Origin: Lepidodermella squamata
Taxonomy: Eukaryota > Gastrotricha
Assembly (NCBI GenBank): GCA_047495785.1
Contig: JBLDXI010000043.1
Location: 620,001-684,000, forward strand
DNA length: 64,000 bases
Direction of reading: 5' to 3'
Shown here: positions 12,317 to 21,880 of the stretch, piece after piece
How the letters are laid out: each line of letters opens with the position of its first letter
How positions within the stretch are numbered: the stretch's first letter is position 1
Translations under genes and position numbers: made by a program
The notes under the pieces: model-generated
Database searches by the model: none
Told to the model about the DNA's origin: nothing
The model's input: only the letters and a program-made list of their open reading frames with translations

Positions 12317-12557
12317 CATCCTGTCTTCTTCGTCGTCGTACTCTTCCTAGGTTTTTCTCCTGCACGGTATTCACCGCATGTCTACGCTGATGTGTTTTCG
12401 CTTTCGCAGTTCGCAGCATGCGTTCGAGCTGAGCGTTGCGGCGCTCGAGCACGGCGACGCGGGCGCGCAGCAGACGCGCGTCCGCCTGCAACCGCACCAC
12501 GGCCTCGTCGAAGGCACGCGACGACGACGACGACATGGGCTCATGCTCATCGTCCAT
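10610..12557 (-). CDS. coiled-coil protein with one C-terminal C2H2 zinc finger
   Basis: Two minus-strand exons, 12557-11951 and 11376-10610, phase 1; 457 aa. The N-terminus is a short coiled coil (LQADARLLRARVAVLERRN, about residues 22-55), followed by a basic stretch, a poly-Ala tract encoded by a CAG-type repeat, Asp/Ser-rich low-complexity sequence, then poly-Asn and poly-Pro runs. The C-terminus carries one canonical finger, CGLCDAVLASAAKRDRHFRS followed by AH. The order (helical region, low complexity, zinc finger near the C-terminus) resembles the neighbouring gene on the same strand, so an old tandem duplication is possible, but the low-complexity sequence does not allow a firm alignment. 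Function unknown; probably nuclear. Confidence 0.7.
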
Positions 12558-13100
12558 CGCTCTTTCTTCTCAAAGTAGTCTTGTATCAATCAATCACTGC
12601 AAAATGCAACATCGTCATCATTATAACCGTTGTCTTTTTCTTTACTCGTCAACTGTTTTTTTTTGTATCATGATCATGATCGTATTTTTGTTATTATCAT
12701 TGGTAGAAATTGTCAAAAGATTTTAGAAAAATACTCACACCATAACAACTGCAATTACATAAATAAGAATACCAATAGACAGAGAGATAGAGACGGGTCA
12801 AAAACCACAAATAAATAACATATATTATATTTGTTAACAAAATAATGATAACGAGACTCAATCAAACACCGAGCGAGAATATTATTGTTAGATCTAGAAA
12901 ATGAGGGCGGCAATGAAAAATAACACATCATCATTTTAGTACTTGATCAGATGACGATTTTATGATAGCAGAAAACAGAACATCGACTACCACATACAGA
13001 CAGACTAGATGCATTTCAATCAACAAACACATTTGTTCTTCATTTGTTGGATAGAGTAGAAATCATGAGATATACATTGTAGATATTAAAAACAATGCGA
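12558..13100. other. intergenic spacer
   Basis: AT-rich non-coding sequence with no recognised element. It holds the 5' flank of the zinc-finger gene and the 3' flank of the PPxY membrane-protein gene. Confidence 0.5.
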
Positions 13101-14647
13101 CTAGCTGGTGACTAATTTCGCCGACTGCTGCTGCTGGTGCTGCTCGACAACCTCGTCGTAGGACGGCGGCGGCAGGTTCAGCGCCATCATCGCGTTCAAG
13201 TCCACCGTCGACGAGTAGCGAGGCGGTGGCGGCGGAGTCGCATTCGTATTCGTAGTAGTAGTAGACGCATAGTCGCCAACAACCATGTTCAGGTGCTCAC
13301 TGCTGGTGCTGCTGTTGACGCCGCCGCCGCCGGCTATGAGCAGCGGCCGATGAGCCACCGGAAACGCCGACGATGAGTTGCCACCGCCAGCCGACGACGG
13401 CGAGTAGCGGTGGGCGTGACCACGGTGGTTGCTGTTGTACCGCCACAGCCGCATCATCGCAGCGGCCGAGTAAGACCCATTACTACCGCCACCGCCACTG
13501 TGCATGCTGGCTGTGTTGCGCCAGATACGAGCCGAGTACAGCCCAGACACCAGCACCACGAACCCGACAGCGAACACCAGCCTAGTGAAAAAAAAACCCA
13601 TCATTTTCACAATCCAAATCAAATTTTTAGGCAATGTCCCGAGAATTTTCACGATTCAATCGTTATTTTTAGCTATCTTAGCTGCACAGGGAAGACAAGT
13701 AGAATCATTAAAATCACATTCAAGTTTTCTTACTTTGAATTCTAATCGTGAAGGCATAATAAAGCTTGAAAATGTATCACTGACCTGAGAGGCATGTCGG
13801 CTGTGATGACACCGACGTGGGCCACCTTGCTGTTCTGCCGCCGCCCCAACCGCACAACCGACCCGAAGTGCGGGCAGTCGGCGATCGGCGTGTACACCTC
13901 GCTGTCCATCGCCATTGGTCGCTGTTGCTGCTGTTGTTGCTCTAGGTCACGTGACGACATCACACACATCTGAATGCGTTCGTTCGCAGTCAGCAAGAAC
14001 GACGCAACAGCCGGGCACGTGCCGGGTGACACGAGGCCGCCCGTCGACTCCACCTCCAGGTCAGGCCCCGGCCGCAACGGAGTCATCTCCCGCGTCGAGA
14101 AGAAGTGGTAACTCTCGTACTCGATGCGCACAAAGTACTGCGACGAGCAGTAGTCCGAGACGTGGCCCTCCAGGAACACGTCCAGCGACGAAAAGTCGCC
14201 GAACCACGCGTCCGACGCCTCCACCACGCACGGCTGGCACCCGACGTATTCGTGGCATGGGCGCCAAGTCACCGGGGAGCAGGCCGTCTGCGAGTCGAAC
14301 AGCAGCCGGCGTTGTTTCGCGCCCTGCTTGCCGATGATGACGATGCGCGACGACTGCGTCAGTGGGTACAAATCGACGAACGATGAGCCGTGGCGGGAAG
14401 GCGACAGGTCGGCAAACAACCACCCGGTTGGAATGTTTGACGAGCAACTTGTCAGCTGCAGTGAAGATGCTGATGCTGAGCTACTGCTGATGCTCGCATT
14501 TGAGTTTATCACCACTGTAGCATTACTGTGAGGTGAACAGCCTAGGAAAGCATTTGTGACGGACGAGCGAAGGCACAACGCGGCTGGAATCGACGATGCT
14601 AATAACAAGGCGGTGATCCAGTTAGCTGGTCGATCATTCATTATCAT
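13101..14647 (-). CDS. type I membrane protein with Cys-containing ectodomain and PPxY tail
   Basis: Two minus-strand exons, 14647-13785 and 13581-13101, phase 2; 447 aa from the first of two near ATGs (the second is at 14641). An N-terminal hydrophobic signal (WITALLLASSIPAALC) is followed by a Ser/Asn-rich stretch with N-glycosylation sites. An ectodomain of about 200 residues has regularly placed cysteines (CSPVTWRPCHEYVGCQPC, then CPAV, CVMSS, CPHFG). A single TM helix, LVFAVGFVVLVSGLYSA, starts at the exon junction. The cytoplasmic tail of about 150 residues is Gly/Ser/Asn-rich and ends in LPPPSYDEVVEQ, a PPxY motif of the kind bound by WW domains of NEDD4-type ligases. The domain plan resembles shisa/WBP1-like adaptors, but I do not recognise the ectodomain. 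Confidence 0.75.
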
Positions 14648-15488
14648 ATAAAGCCGCCTAATTACAACAAACAAGATTGATATGTAGGCAACACTGTCTT
14701 CTTGGTCTTCACCCTATTCACGGCACGTGTAGCACATGACGCTTTTAGACCGTTCGAAAAAGAGTAGAACCAAGTGAACTTTATTCAGACCGGACTAAAA
14801 ACACACCCAAGTAAAAATAAAAGTAAAAGGCTAGCGTGCTACATGTTACATGGGACAAGGCGTAAGGCGGAAGGTTTTGGGTTGGGTGCTAGGTAAGGTT
14901 CGTGGTTCGTTGTTCAAGAGGAAAAGAGGGATTGCGGCTTGCCAGCTCTAACATCGGACGCGATTAGAGCTGGGCGTTTTTTACATCTTTCACCCCGCCC
15001 CCGTCTAACTTGTCTCATTTCCATCTTCCCACCCTTTATTAATTTGCAATTATTAATTAAACTTTTTACAATTCTTGAAGAATTTAATTAAGTACAAAAC
15101 TCAACTTAGCAAGAGTCTATGCTTTAAAATAACGTGAAAACGAAAGTTTTACCGCGCAAATTTAAAAGCGGTGATGAATCAGGCCGTCTTGTAAACGGGG
15201 TTATAATGAATCATCAGGCGCCCAGGATCGCTCTGAGCGTTGGTTCCACATGTTGTCCTGTTTTTCTTCTAGAGGAGATCATAGATTTGCCATTTTGTTT
15301 TTCACCGTCTCTCTTGAACATAATTAATGGCGTTTGAAAAGCGACCTCAGTAGCAAACAAAAAACGCTATCTAGGATGTTATCTATGTTATTTGTGGCAT
15401 TATTCATGAAGAATAATCAGACTTGACTATTTATAACGACTGCTTCTTGTGTTACTGTCAAGATTTTAAATAAGTTCATTCGCGAAGA
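14648..15488. other. intergenic spacer with hydrolase promoter
   Basis: Non-coding. A TATA-like TATTTATAA (15428-15436) lies 52 nt before the hydrolase ATG, and an acceptor-like TTACTGTCAAG follows it. Nothing else recognised. Confidence 0.5.
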
Positions 15489-16409
15489 ATGGAGGGATCT
15501 GTCACGATCAAGCAGGGTCAAGTAGCCGTTGCAGATGGCACAAAACTTTACTATGAAATCAGATATTCGCCAGATCCTCCTGCCAACTCAGCTGAAGCCG
15601 AAAGAATAATTATGATTATGGGCGCTTTTGCCACCTTGAAGCATTACGATGAAACTGCTGATATGTTGGTGAAACACTTTGCGAAGACGAAAACTCCTGT
15701 CGAGGTGTTGACATTCGACAATCGTGGTATTGGTAAATCAACACCAGCCCCCAAGGTCAAACAATCGACCAGCATGTTGGCTGGCGATACTCTAAATTTG
15801 ATTAACCAAGTTTGGGGTGAAAACAGCCATGTGCATCTTTATGGGGCCAGTTTAGGCGGCATGGTCGCCCTTGAGTTGGCGACTACGCTAGTTCCAGCAA
15901 AACGGTTAAAATCTCTCTACCTTGCAGTCACGTCACGAGGCTCAGCTGTTCGACCCCTTGGTATCCTTGGTACTGGAGTTTGGTCTGCCTTGATGCCAGC
16001 ATTCATTAAATCAGACCGGGAAAGAATGGTGCGTGATGTTTTGCTACCGGCGTCATTTTCGGCGGAAACTTTGCAGACTCAGGGCGAAAAGTTTGCTCAA
16101 ATGTGGCTGGCTGATTACGACGCATGGTGGGCGTTTGGAGATCTACAAGCTTGCGCTTGCCAATCGCCAGCTGCCGCTACTCACTACGTCTCTGATGAAA
16201 GATTGCGTGTAATTCGAGAAAGTGGAATTGCTATAACTGTGCACATTGCAACGAAGGACAAGTTGATACCGCGGAAGAAGCAGGAGGAACTCGCGAAATT
16301 GTTGAACGCAAAAACAGCAGTTTTCAACCACGGACACATGGGCGATGAAGATGCTAAACTTCAAGTTTTCCAGGCTGTTGTAACTCATTTGGAGACCGCA
16401 ATGACATGA
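15489..16409 (+). CDS. alpha/beta-hydrolase fold protein, intronless
   Basis: A single 306-aa exon. The fold signature is clear: oxyanion region near MIMGAFATLKH (about 43-52), the DNRGIGKS turn (77-84), nucleophile elbow GASLGG with Ser121, acid Asp257 in HIATKDKLI, and catalytic His in NHGHMGDE (281 or 283). There is no signal peptide or TM, so it is probably cytosolic. The substrate is unknown; the size resembles small esterase, lipase or RutD-like hydrolases. Unlike nearly all other genes here it has no introns although it exceeds 900 nt, so a retrocopy or lateral acquisition is possible. AATAAA at 16521. Confidence 0.9.
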   Translation: MEGSVTIKQGQVAVADGTKLYYEIRYSPDPPANSAEAERIIMIMGAFATLKHYDETADMLVKHFAKTKTPVEVLTFDNRGIGKSTPAPKVKQSTSMLAGDTLNLINQVWGENSHVHLYGASLGGMVALELATTLVPAKRLKSLYLAVTSRGSAVRPLGILGTGVWSALMPAFIKSDRERMVRDVLLPASFSAETLQTQGEKFAQMWLADYDAWWAFGDLQACACQSPAAATHYVSDERLRVIRESGIAITVHIATKDKLIPRKKQEELAKLLNAKTAVFNHGHMGDEDAKLQVFQAVVTHLETAMT

Positions 16410-16755
16410 ATTTTGTTTCAAACACGCATAAGTATTATTGATTATTTGAGCATCATGATTATGAATGATTCGCGGTTTTATTATTTTGAATTATTTATAT
16501 TTTAACGTTGAAGTGAAGACAATAAAAAGCGAGACTGAATTTAGTTTGATGCTGGTTTTCAGTATATCTTTTTTACGGTAACATCATTGACCACATTCAG
16601 CGCAGTGAGTCAGGGAATAGGAATATTATGTTCAGGCCGGTTTTTACTGGGTGCGGAGTGCTGAAGTGCAATTTCAACTGCGTTAAATTTAGAAACGAGT
16701 TTCAGCTTAAACACCCAACATGTTAATTAGGCCGTCTGATACAGCAAATGAGTTA

Positions 16756-17762
16756 CCGGGGAGCGGTACAATGTTGACAACGCCCAATGCTCTTCCCTAA
16801 AAAAAAATGCTAAAAAATCAGGTTTTTTGAATCCGGTAAATCTGACGACACCATTAGAAACTCCTTCACCTGGCGCTAATTTACATGCCAAAAACCAGGT
16901 TAAGGTAAAGAAAGGTACAATGTTGACAATCTCGGTTTTTTTGTTTAAAATTCCAAAAGCATATGCAGATGAGGTCCTTGGTTTTGAATAATTTCTCTTC
17001 CGAACCCACACCCGAAGTAAATGTGATCTTAAAATCTTTCTTGCCTGCTTCGTGATGCGGCATTTAGAAGCCACTCCAGCTGCCCAAAGGGCCCAAGCTG
17101 TCTGGCAGAGGGGTTAGCCACCAGTCCGGTTCTATATTCGATATAAAATAAGTAAACAAAATCGATGAATCATATTTTTCGAGCACATTCAACACCGTTC
17201 AACATTTTCCATAGGGTGGCCCAGAACTATCGAGGCATACTTTCTAGGCTAAAATACAACTTACAGGCCTCAACTTATCATCATAGCGTCGAATTCAAAG
17301 CCGTTATAAAAAACATTAGCAAAATTTTAGAAATTCTCAACGCCGTTTTGCCTTGTGTCAAAATTGTACCGGCTGTCAAATTGTACCCAGAAGTTGCACC
17401 TCAAAAAGTGCGTCTTTACCGCTATAATTTACCTGGAATTGGCTCTTTCAAAAAATTTCTTTTTACCTTGACAATTCCTGGAATATTGTTAGCTCCGTTT
17501 CCATATAAAAATCATTTTCAGAAACCACCTGGTTGAGGAGATACGGAGGGGTCATTTTGCTATTTTCATTGCTTCTCGTAGAATAAATCAATCGCCAATA
17601 ATCGAATCGAAATCGGGAAAAATAACTGGATATCCTCAAACTAGAAGAGGTCAGGTATTTTTCGCTCATTTTTACAGAATTTTAGGATGAAAGGCCCAGG
17701 TAGGCCAGCAGGTAGAAAAATGTTGTCAAGGTTGTACCTGACAACATTGTACCCTTCCCCGG
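16756..17762. mobile_element. TIR element of about 1.0 kb flanked by TA
   Basis: The left end CCGGGGAGCGGTACAATGTT matches the complement of the right end, CCGGGGAAGGGTACAATGTT, over about 24 bp with 3 mismatches. Both ends are bordered by TA (16754-16755, 17763-17764). A further GGTACAATGTTGACA copy lies inside near 16914, and GTAC-containing blocks recur. A 123-codon open frame (17165-17536) matches no transposase I know. Probably a non-autonomous DNA transposon. Confidence 0.7.
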
Positions 17763-17764
17763 TA

Positions 17765-18735
17765 CGAAATTTTGAAATCATACGCGATGTCAGCTATTAT
17801 GGACAGAAAAGCCTCTCAATTATTTTATCGGCTACTTTAACCTAATCTACGTGGCATAAGTTATCGCGCCTAGAGCGCCGAGAGGCGGATGGTTGTACAA
17901 ATAAAATCTCGATATGCCAATGTGATGAAGCTGACACTTAACATAGAATCTGAAAAGCCAACCCGATAAAATGCGAAAACATTTTCCAAAGGTTTTGGAG
18001 TTTCCTCCTGGGATTGTAGATATTTGACACGGCGCGTTGTTTTGTACCAAATAGTCGGATCCTGGAAGAGATCGCTTTTCTTCAACTTTTTCTCTACTTT
18101 GTTCTTCGATCCGTGATAAATTTCAGCTTAAATTCCACCAATTTCATTTGGAAAAAGACGACTTTCTCCAAATATTCTATCAATCCACTGGCCACTGGTC
18201 CATTTTCGCGAAGGAGGTACAGCTCTGGAATCTTGAAGCACATAAGGAGTATTGTTTAGCCTCGGCATGGCTCCGGTTTGGAACCTACGTAACGAAATAA
18301 CAAAGCTGATAATTTTATTTTGATCGCATCACGTTGTGTTGAGACGTTGAGATTGGAGAGAAGAGAAGATGAGAGAAGAGAGAGATCTTGTGTGAAATCG
18401 ACTGATTGTAGATAATGAATGCGCGAAATTGTGCAACATTATATGGGACCAGGGAAAGCAGCCAAGCTCCACTTTGCATGTGAAACTTGGCCGAGCGTCC
18501 CTCTTTCCTCAGAATAGTAAAAGTAACTACAATAACATGATAGTTATCCTTTCTCTTATTATTTGTACAATATCGTAAAAAGTAGCAAGTTGTTGAGATT
18601 GGAAAAACTACGACAAGAGACATGGCTTGTATATTTTGTATGTATAAATTTGCGTTTCAGATACACAGCGTATTAGACTAGAGATGAATAATACCTATAT
18701 ATAATAGCATGGCTAACAAATTGCGCTAAGACTGT
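17765..18735. other. intergenic spacer
   Basis: Non-coding sequence with a GAGA-rich purine stretch near 18350-18385. The last part is 3' flank of micropeptide gene A. No other element seen. Confidence 0.5.
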
Positions 18736-18969
18736 TCATTTTTTGCCTAACAGGAACGGATTGTAGCCGTTGTAGTTGTACGGCTGGTTCGAGTAGGTGC
18801 GCGACGCCGAGCAGTCGTCGAGGTACGGCTTCCACGCGTCGCACTTCAACGCCGGGCCGAAGAATTTGTTCTGCCAGTGGAAAATGATGCCTGATTCAGC
18901 GATCGTGAATATGAGGTTGATAATGACCAGCACGAGGATCACAACCAGCAGAGCCGTGTTTTCAGCCAT
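18736..18969 (-). CDS. small single-pass membrane protein, cluster member A (77 aa)
   Basis: One exon on the minus strand. MAEN is followed by a hydrophobic helix (about 5-30) that runs into the family motif INLIFTIAESGIIFHWQNKF then FGP, and a Tyr/Asn-rich tail (YSNQPYNYNGYNPF). The same core, LN-L/V-x-x-x-TI-x-x-x-x-IIF-x-W-Q-x-x-Y-x-GP, appears in three genes just upstream on the same strand. This copy lacks the intron those three carry after ATGG, although the next base after ATG is still G. A TATA-like TTTTATAA lies at 19052-19045 and an acceptor-like TAATTATAG 32 nt before the ATG. The short N-terminus, one helix and polar C-terminus fit a membrane micropeptide; function unknown. Confidence 0.75.
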   Translation of the reverse strand: MAENTALLVVILVLVIINLIFTIAESGIIFHWQNKFFGPALKCDAWKPYLDDCSASRTYSNQPYNYNGYNPFLLGKK

Positions 18970-19732
18970 TGATTTCGGTTTGTTTTGATTTTATTCGACT
19001 GCTATAATTAGCAAAAAACTACTGAGCTAGAAAATACGATAAGGTTATAAAACGATGACAATGAAATACTATTAAATTTGGGCGGGATGTTGCGATTTTT
19101 TTTTATCAGGGATAAGCAATCGGGTGGTAATGAAAACCATGCCTCTGCTAGTGGGTTCGCCCTCACCGGCTACCTCGTGAGGTCAGTATTTAAGGCGAGA
19201 AGAATAAAACTAATGCTGCATTTCGTGACTTGCGCTGATGGATTCGAGGCCGTTGCTAATCGTTGCTAAGCGCGTTGATATAAACGAAGGAACTATTGCA
19301 GCTTCCGGGCCTTTGTGCGGCCTTGGCCTGCTCGCATCGGGACACAGCAGTCGCCGGCCAGTTCCAGGATGGAGTCATGCACGAGGCATAGCAACCCAGC
19401 CTTGCTTTCATTTTTATTACGACTCATTTCCAATGGCAATAAGCCGTTGTTTGTAGTTTCGTAATGAAATCAACTAGTATATCCGTGATAGTGCCTTTTG
19501 ACAGCCAGCGCACCGGCATAGTTTCAAGAAAGTATAAATTGAAAAAGGTAGCAAAATAACTTGACAACGACATGCCAAGTACAGTGCAAAGAAATTTCGA
19601 AAACATTCAGTTCGCAGCCACACCCGAAAGCACGTAAAGGAGTAGAGAGTGAAAAAATAGTAAAAATCACCGAGATCAAAGTTTTGATTGAATTAATCAT
19701 TAATGATTGAAGTTGTTCAGAAACAGTTTTTC
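18970..19732. other. spacer between micropeptide genes A and B
   Basis: Holds the 5' flank of gene A with a TATA-like element. No further copy of the micropeptide motif is seen here. Confidence 0.5.
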
Positions 19733-19973
19733 TTAATAAAGTCTGCCATAAATTATTCGATTGCAAGTTTGAACTGCTCGAATAGCTTGGCAATTGAGGA
19801 TCGGCCCAAAGTAGACATCTTGCCAGTAGAATATAATTGCTGCAGCGCAGATTGTCAATATCAAGTTTAGGAGAAGGAGTACAAACATTGAAATCACCAC
19901 AGCTTTCATCAGTTCTAAAGGAAAACGTTGGGCAATCCGAAATTTTCTAATCAGTTAAAGTTGGCTTACCCAT
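19733..19973 (-). CDS. small single-pass membrane protein, cluster member B (61 aa)
   Basis: Two minus-strand exons: 19973-19970 (only ATGG) and 19914-19733, separated by a 55-nt intron (GTAAGCC...CCTTTAG). The joined frame is exactly 62 codons. The protein begins MELMKAVVISMFVLLLLNLI, continues LTICAAAIIFYWQDVYFGPI, and ends in a short Cys-containing tail (LNCQAIRAVQTC). The motif LNLILTICAAAIIFYWQDVY is the clearest match to member A. It is too short and too split to be seen as a plain ORF; it is supported by conserved gene structure and motif. An acceptor-like CTTTCGCAG lies 34 nt before the ATG. Confidence 0.75.
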
Positions 19974-20182
19974 GTTAGATTTTCAGGCTCGAATTTCCCA
20001 AGTTATACTGCGAAAGACGTGTTTGTTTATTTTAAATAAAACCTAAAATTCAGAAAAAAAAAGAAATGTTCATATATGAACGCGTTAACTTGAGCTATAT
20101 TATAAAATCAAAGCGTTGACAGCAAACGATAAAAAGTCAGCAAAAGCGTGCATACGATCGCTTGAAAAACAGTTCATTGCAA

Positions 20183-20402
20183 TCATCCAACGAGTAGTGG
20201 AGCGTAGTAAGGAGCTCCGTCGTAAATTCGTTGCCAGTGGAAAATGATGGCGCCCGAAGCGATGATAATGCACAGATTGAGCGCCAACAAGGCGATGATG
20301 ATGTACAAGAACAGCTTGATAGTTTTCACGATTTCAACTGGAAAACAGGCAGAAAACAGAGACTAATTTATGTCATATCAGTCATTTTTAATATTTACCC
20401 AT
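20183..20402 (-). CDS. small single-pass membrane protein, cluster member C (52 aa)
   Basis: Two minus-strand exons: 20402-20399 (ATGG) and 20337-20183, with a 61-nt intron (GTAAATA...TTTTCCAG). The frame is 53 codons. The sequence begins MVEIVKTIKLFLYIIIALLA, then LNLCIIIASGAIIFHWQRIY, then DGAPYYAPLLVG. The last part of the helix and IIFHWQ are shared with member A. A minus-strand AATAAA (20031-20026) lies about 150 nt past the stop, very close to the start of gene B. An acceptor-like TGTTGTTTTAG lies 29 nt before the ATG. Confidence 0.75.
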
Positions 20403-20600
20403 TTTGCCGTAAATTTATAGTTAACAAATCCCTAAAACAACAGAAAAAGTCAGGTGTAAGCAAAAAAAAAATTAACTGTGACATATCATTCAAAGCAATA
20501 TATCAACGTAAAAGATGTTTTATAACGAAAAGGCAAAGCGCTGAAGCTGCATAACATTGCATTTTTTTCGGAACAGGATCACGGCAGCAAATTTCGCGCA

Positions 20601-20837
20601 TCAACCGCTACCAGTTGGATATGCAGCGTTCGAAACCGCGTCAATGAAAGGGCGGTAATACGTGTGATGCCAGTTGAAAACGATGACTGATGCGCAGATC
20701 GTGAAGCAAACGTTGAGGAAAACCAGCACAATGGCGACGATGAAGAAAGTCTTGACTTCCTTGAGCATATCTGTTAACACACATTTATAACAATCGATAT
20801 ACCATTTGGAAATTGCTGCAGCTATATTGTTACCCAT
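20601..20837 (-). CDS. small single-pass membrane protein, cluster member D (57 aa)
   Basis: Best read as two exons: 20837-20834 (ATGG) and 20770-20601, with a 63-nt intron (GTAACAA...GTTAACAG). The intron happens to be open in frame, so an unspliced reading gives 78 aa; the splice is preferred because members B and C have the same intron at the same place and phase. The spliced protein begins MDMLKEVKTFFIVAIVLVFL, then NVCFTICASVIVFNWHHTYY, then RPFIDAVSNAAYPTGSG. The WQ of the motif is WH here. The first turn (LKEVKT) resembles member C (VEIVKT). Confidence 0.75.
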   Translation of the reverse strand: MGNNIAAAISKWYIDCYKCVLTDMLKEVKTFFIVAIVLVFLNVCFTICASVIVFNWHHTYYRPFIDAVSNAAYPTGSG

Positions 20838-21880
20838 TTTTCCGAGGTGTCAGTTTGATCGAGCTGCAGCGTTTATTATTATTGTTCTTATTATTAAATG
20901 AAGAAATAACGCTAGAATGTGTGTTTTTCGTCGGGCGATGTGTCAAGTCTTGTTGCTAGCTGGACACCGCCTATTAAATAAGACTGCGGTCGCGACTTCA
21001 GTACTAGCGTTCAGTGAGGGCAAACTCTGAGCCGTAAAAAACGAGAAAGCACTCAGTCACCTCGGCAGGCTCGCGTAGTCCGAGTGTTTGGCATGGGGCT
21101 GCTGGCACGTTGCTTCACGAAGGGAGTATTTACCAGTACTGCAGTTACACCGATGTGGCAAAAGTGACTCTCTTTTTTTCGCTCAATTGCGTTTTTTTAT
21201 TCCTGGCACGCTCTTGTGACAGCAGAAAATCAACTTCACCAATCCGGTTGTTTTCCACATTCCGTTTTTGTATTTCCAGAATTACAGTTAGCAAACTCCG
21301 GAGTGCAACAGCAACAATGCATGTAAAAGCTTTTGGCACGAAAGGCTTGTGCGTAAAAAAATTACCGGCCTCTTTTTGACGCAGCAGTAGTAGGCATTCA
21401 TCACGTCGCCGTAACCCTTGGCACACACAACGTGTGCGCACACACGTTAACTAGACTGCATGTAGTAGTAGTAATGGAAGCATCTGGAAAATGTTAACAA
21501 AGTAAAGCAACATAGTTTTGTCGTTGCTTTCAGCAGTTAGTTTCCTGAGCAAATACAGTCTTGTTCTACTACATCAGCATACCATTTTTTATTCGTTTGA
21601 TCACGTGTCCCAACAGGTAGGTAGGTATTCAAGACGTCATCATCAAGCCTGAACCAGTCAATTTACGCGACCTGTTGTATCTCACCTGAATAGCGACGTG
21701 TGTTTTGTACGGCAGGTAAAGAAGAAGAGGACGAACTCATTCTCTACCCATCAACCTACGTCAGCTCTTTTGAGATACACCGCCGCCGTTCGTTTTATTT
21801 ACTCACCTTAGTTTTTTCAGCTGTGCATTTTCACTCAAAGCATTGGATTTATTGCCCTCTGTACGATATAGGTTTTACAT
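20838..21880. other. spacer between micropeptide cluster and the next gene
   Basis: The left part is the 5' flank of gene D. Overlapping open frames on both strands near 21110-21441 show no family. An acceptor-like TTAGTTTTTTCAG at 21808-21820 probably marks the 5'UTR exon of the downstream gene. Confidence 0.4.

Noticed and set aside
17165-17536. 123-codon ORF as a gene
   Set aside because: It lies wholly inside a TIR element, has no recognisable domain and no splice or poly(A) context.
20231-20554. 107-codon plus-strand ORF in the micropeptide cluster
   Set aside because: Antisense to micropeptide C, whose motif and splice structure are conserved with its neighbours.
18736-20837. Reading the micropeptide cluster as exons of one multi-TM protein
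   Set aside because: Each unit has its own ATGG start exon or ATG, its own stop codon and, for C, its own AATAAA; the units are repeats, not consecutive exons.
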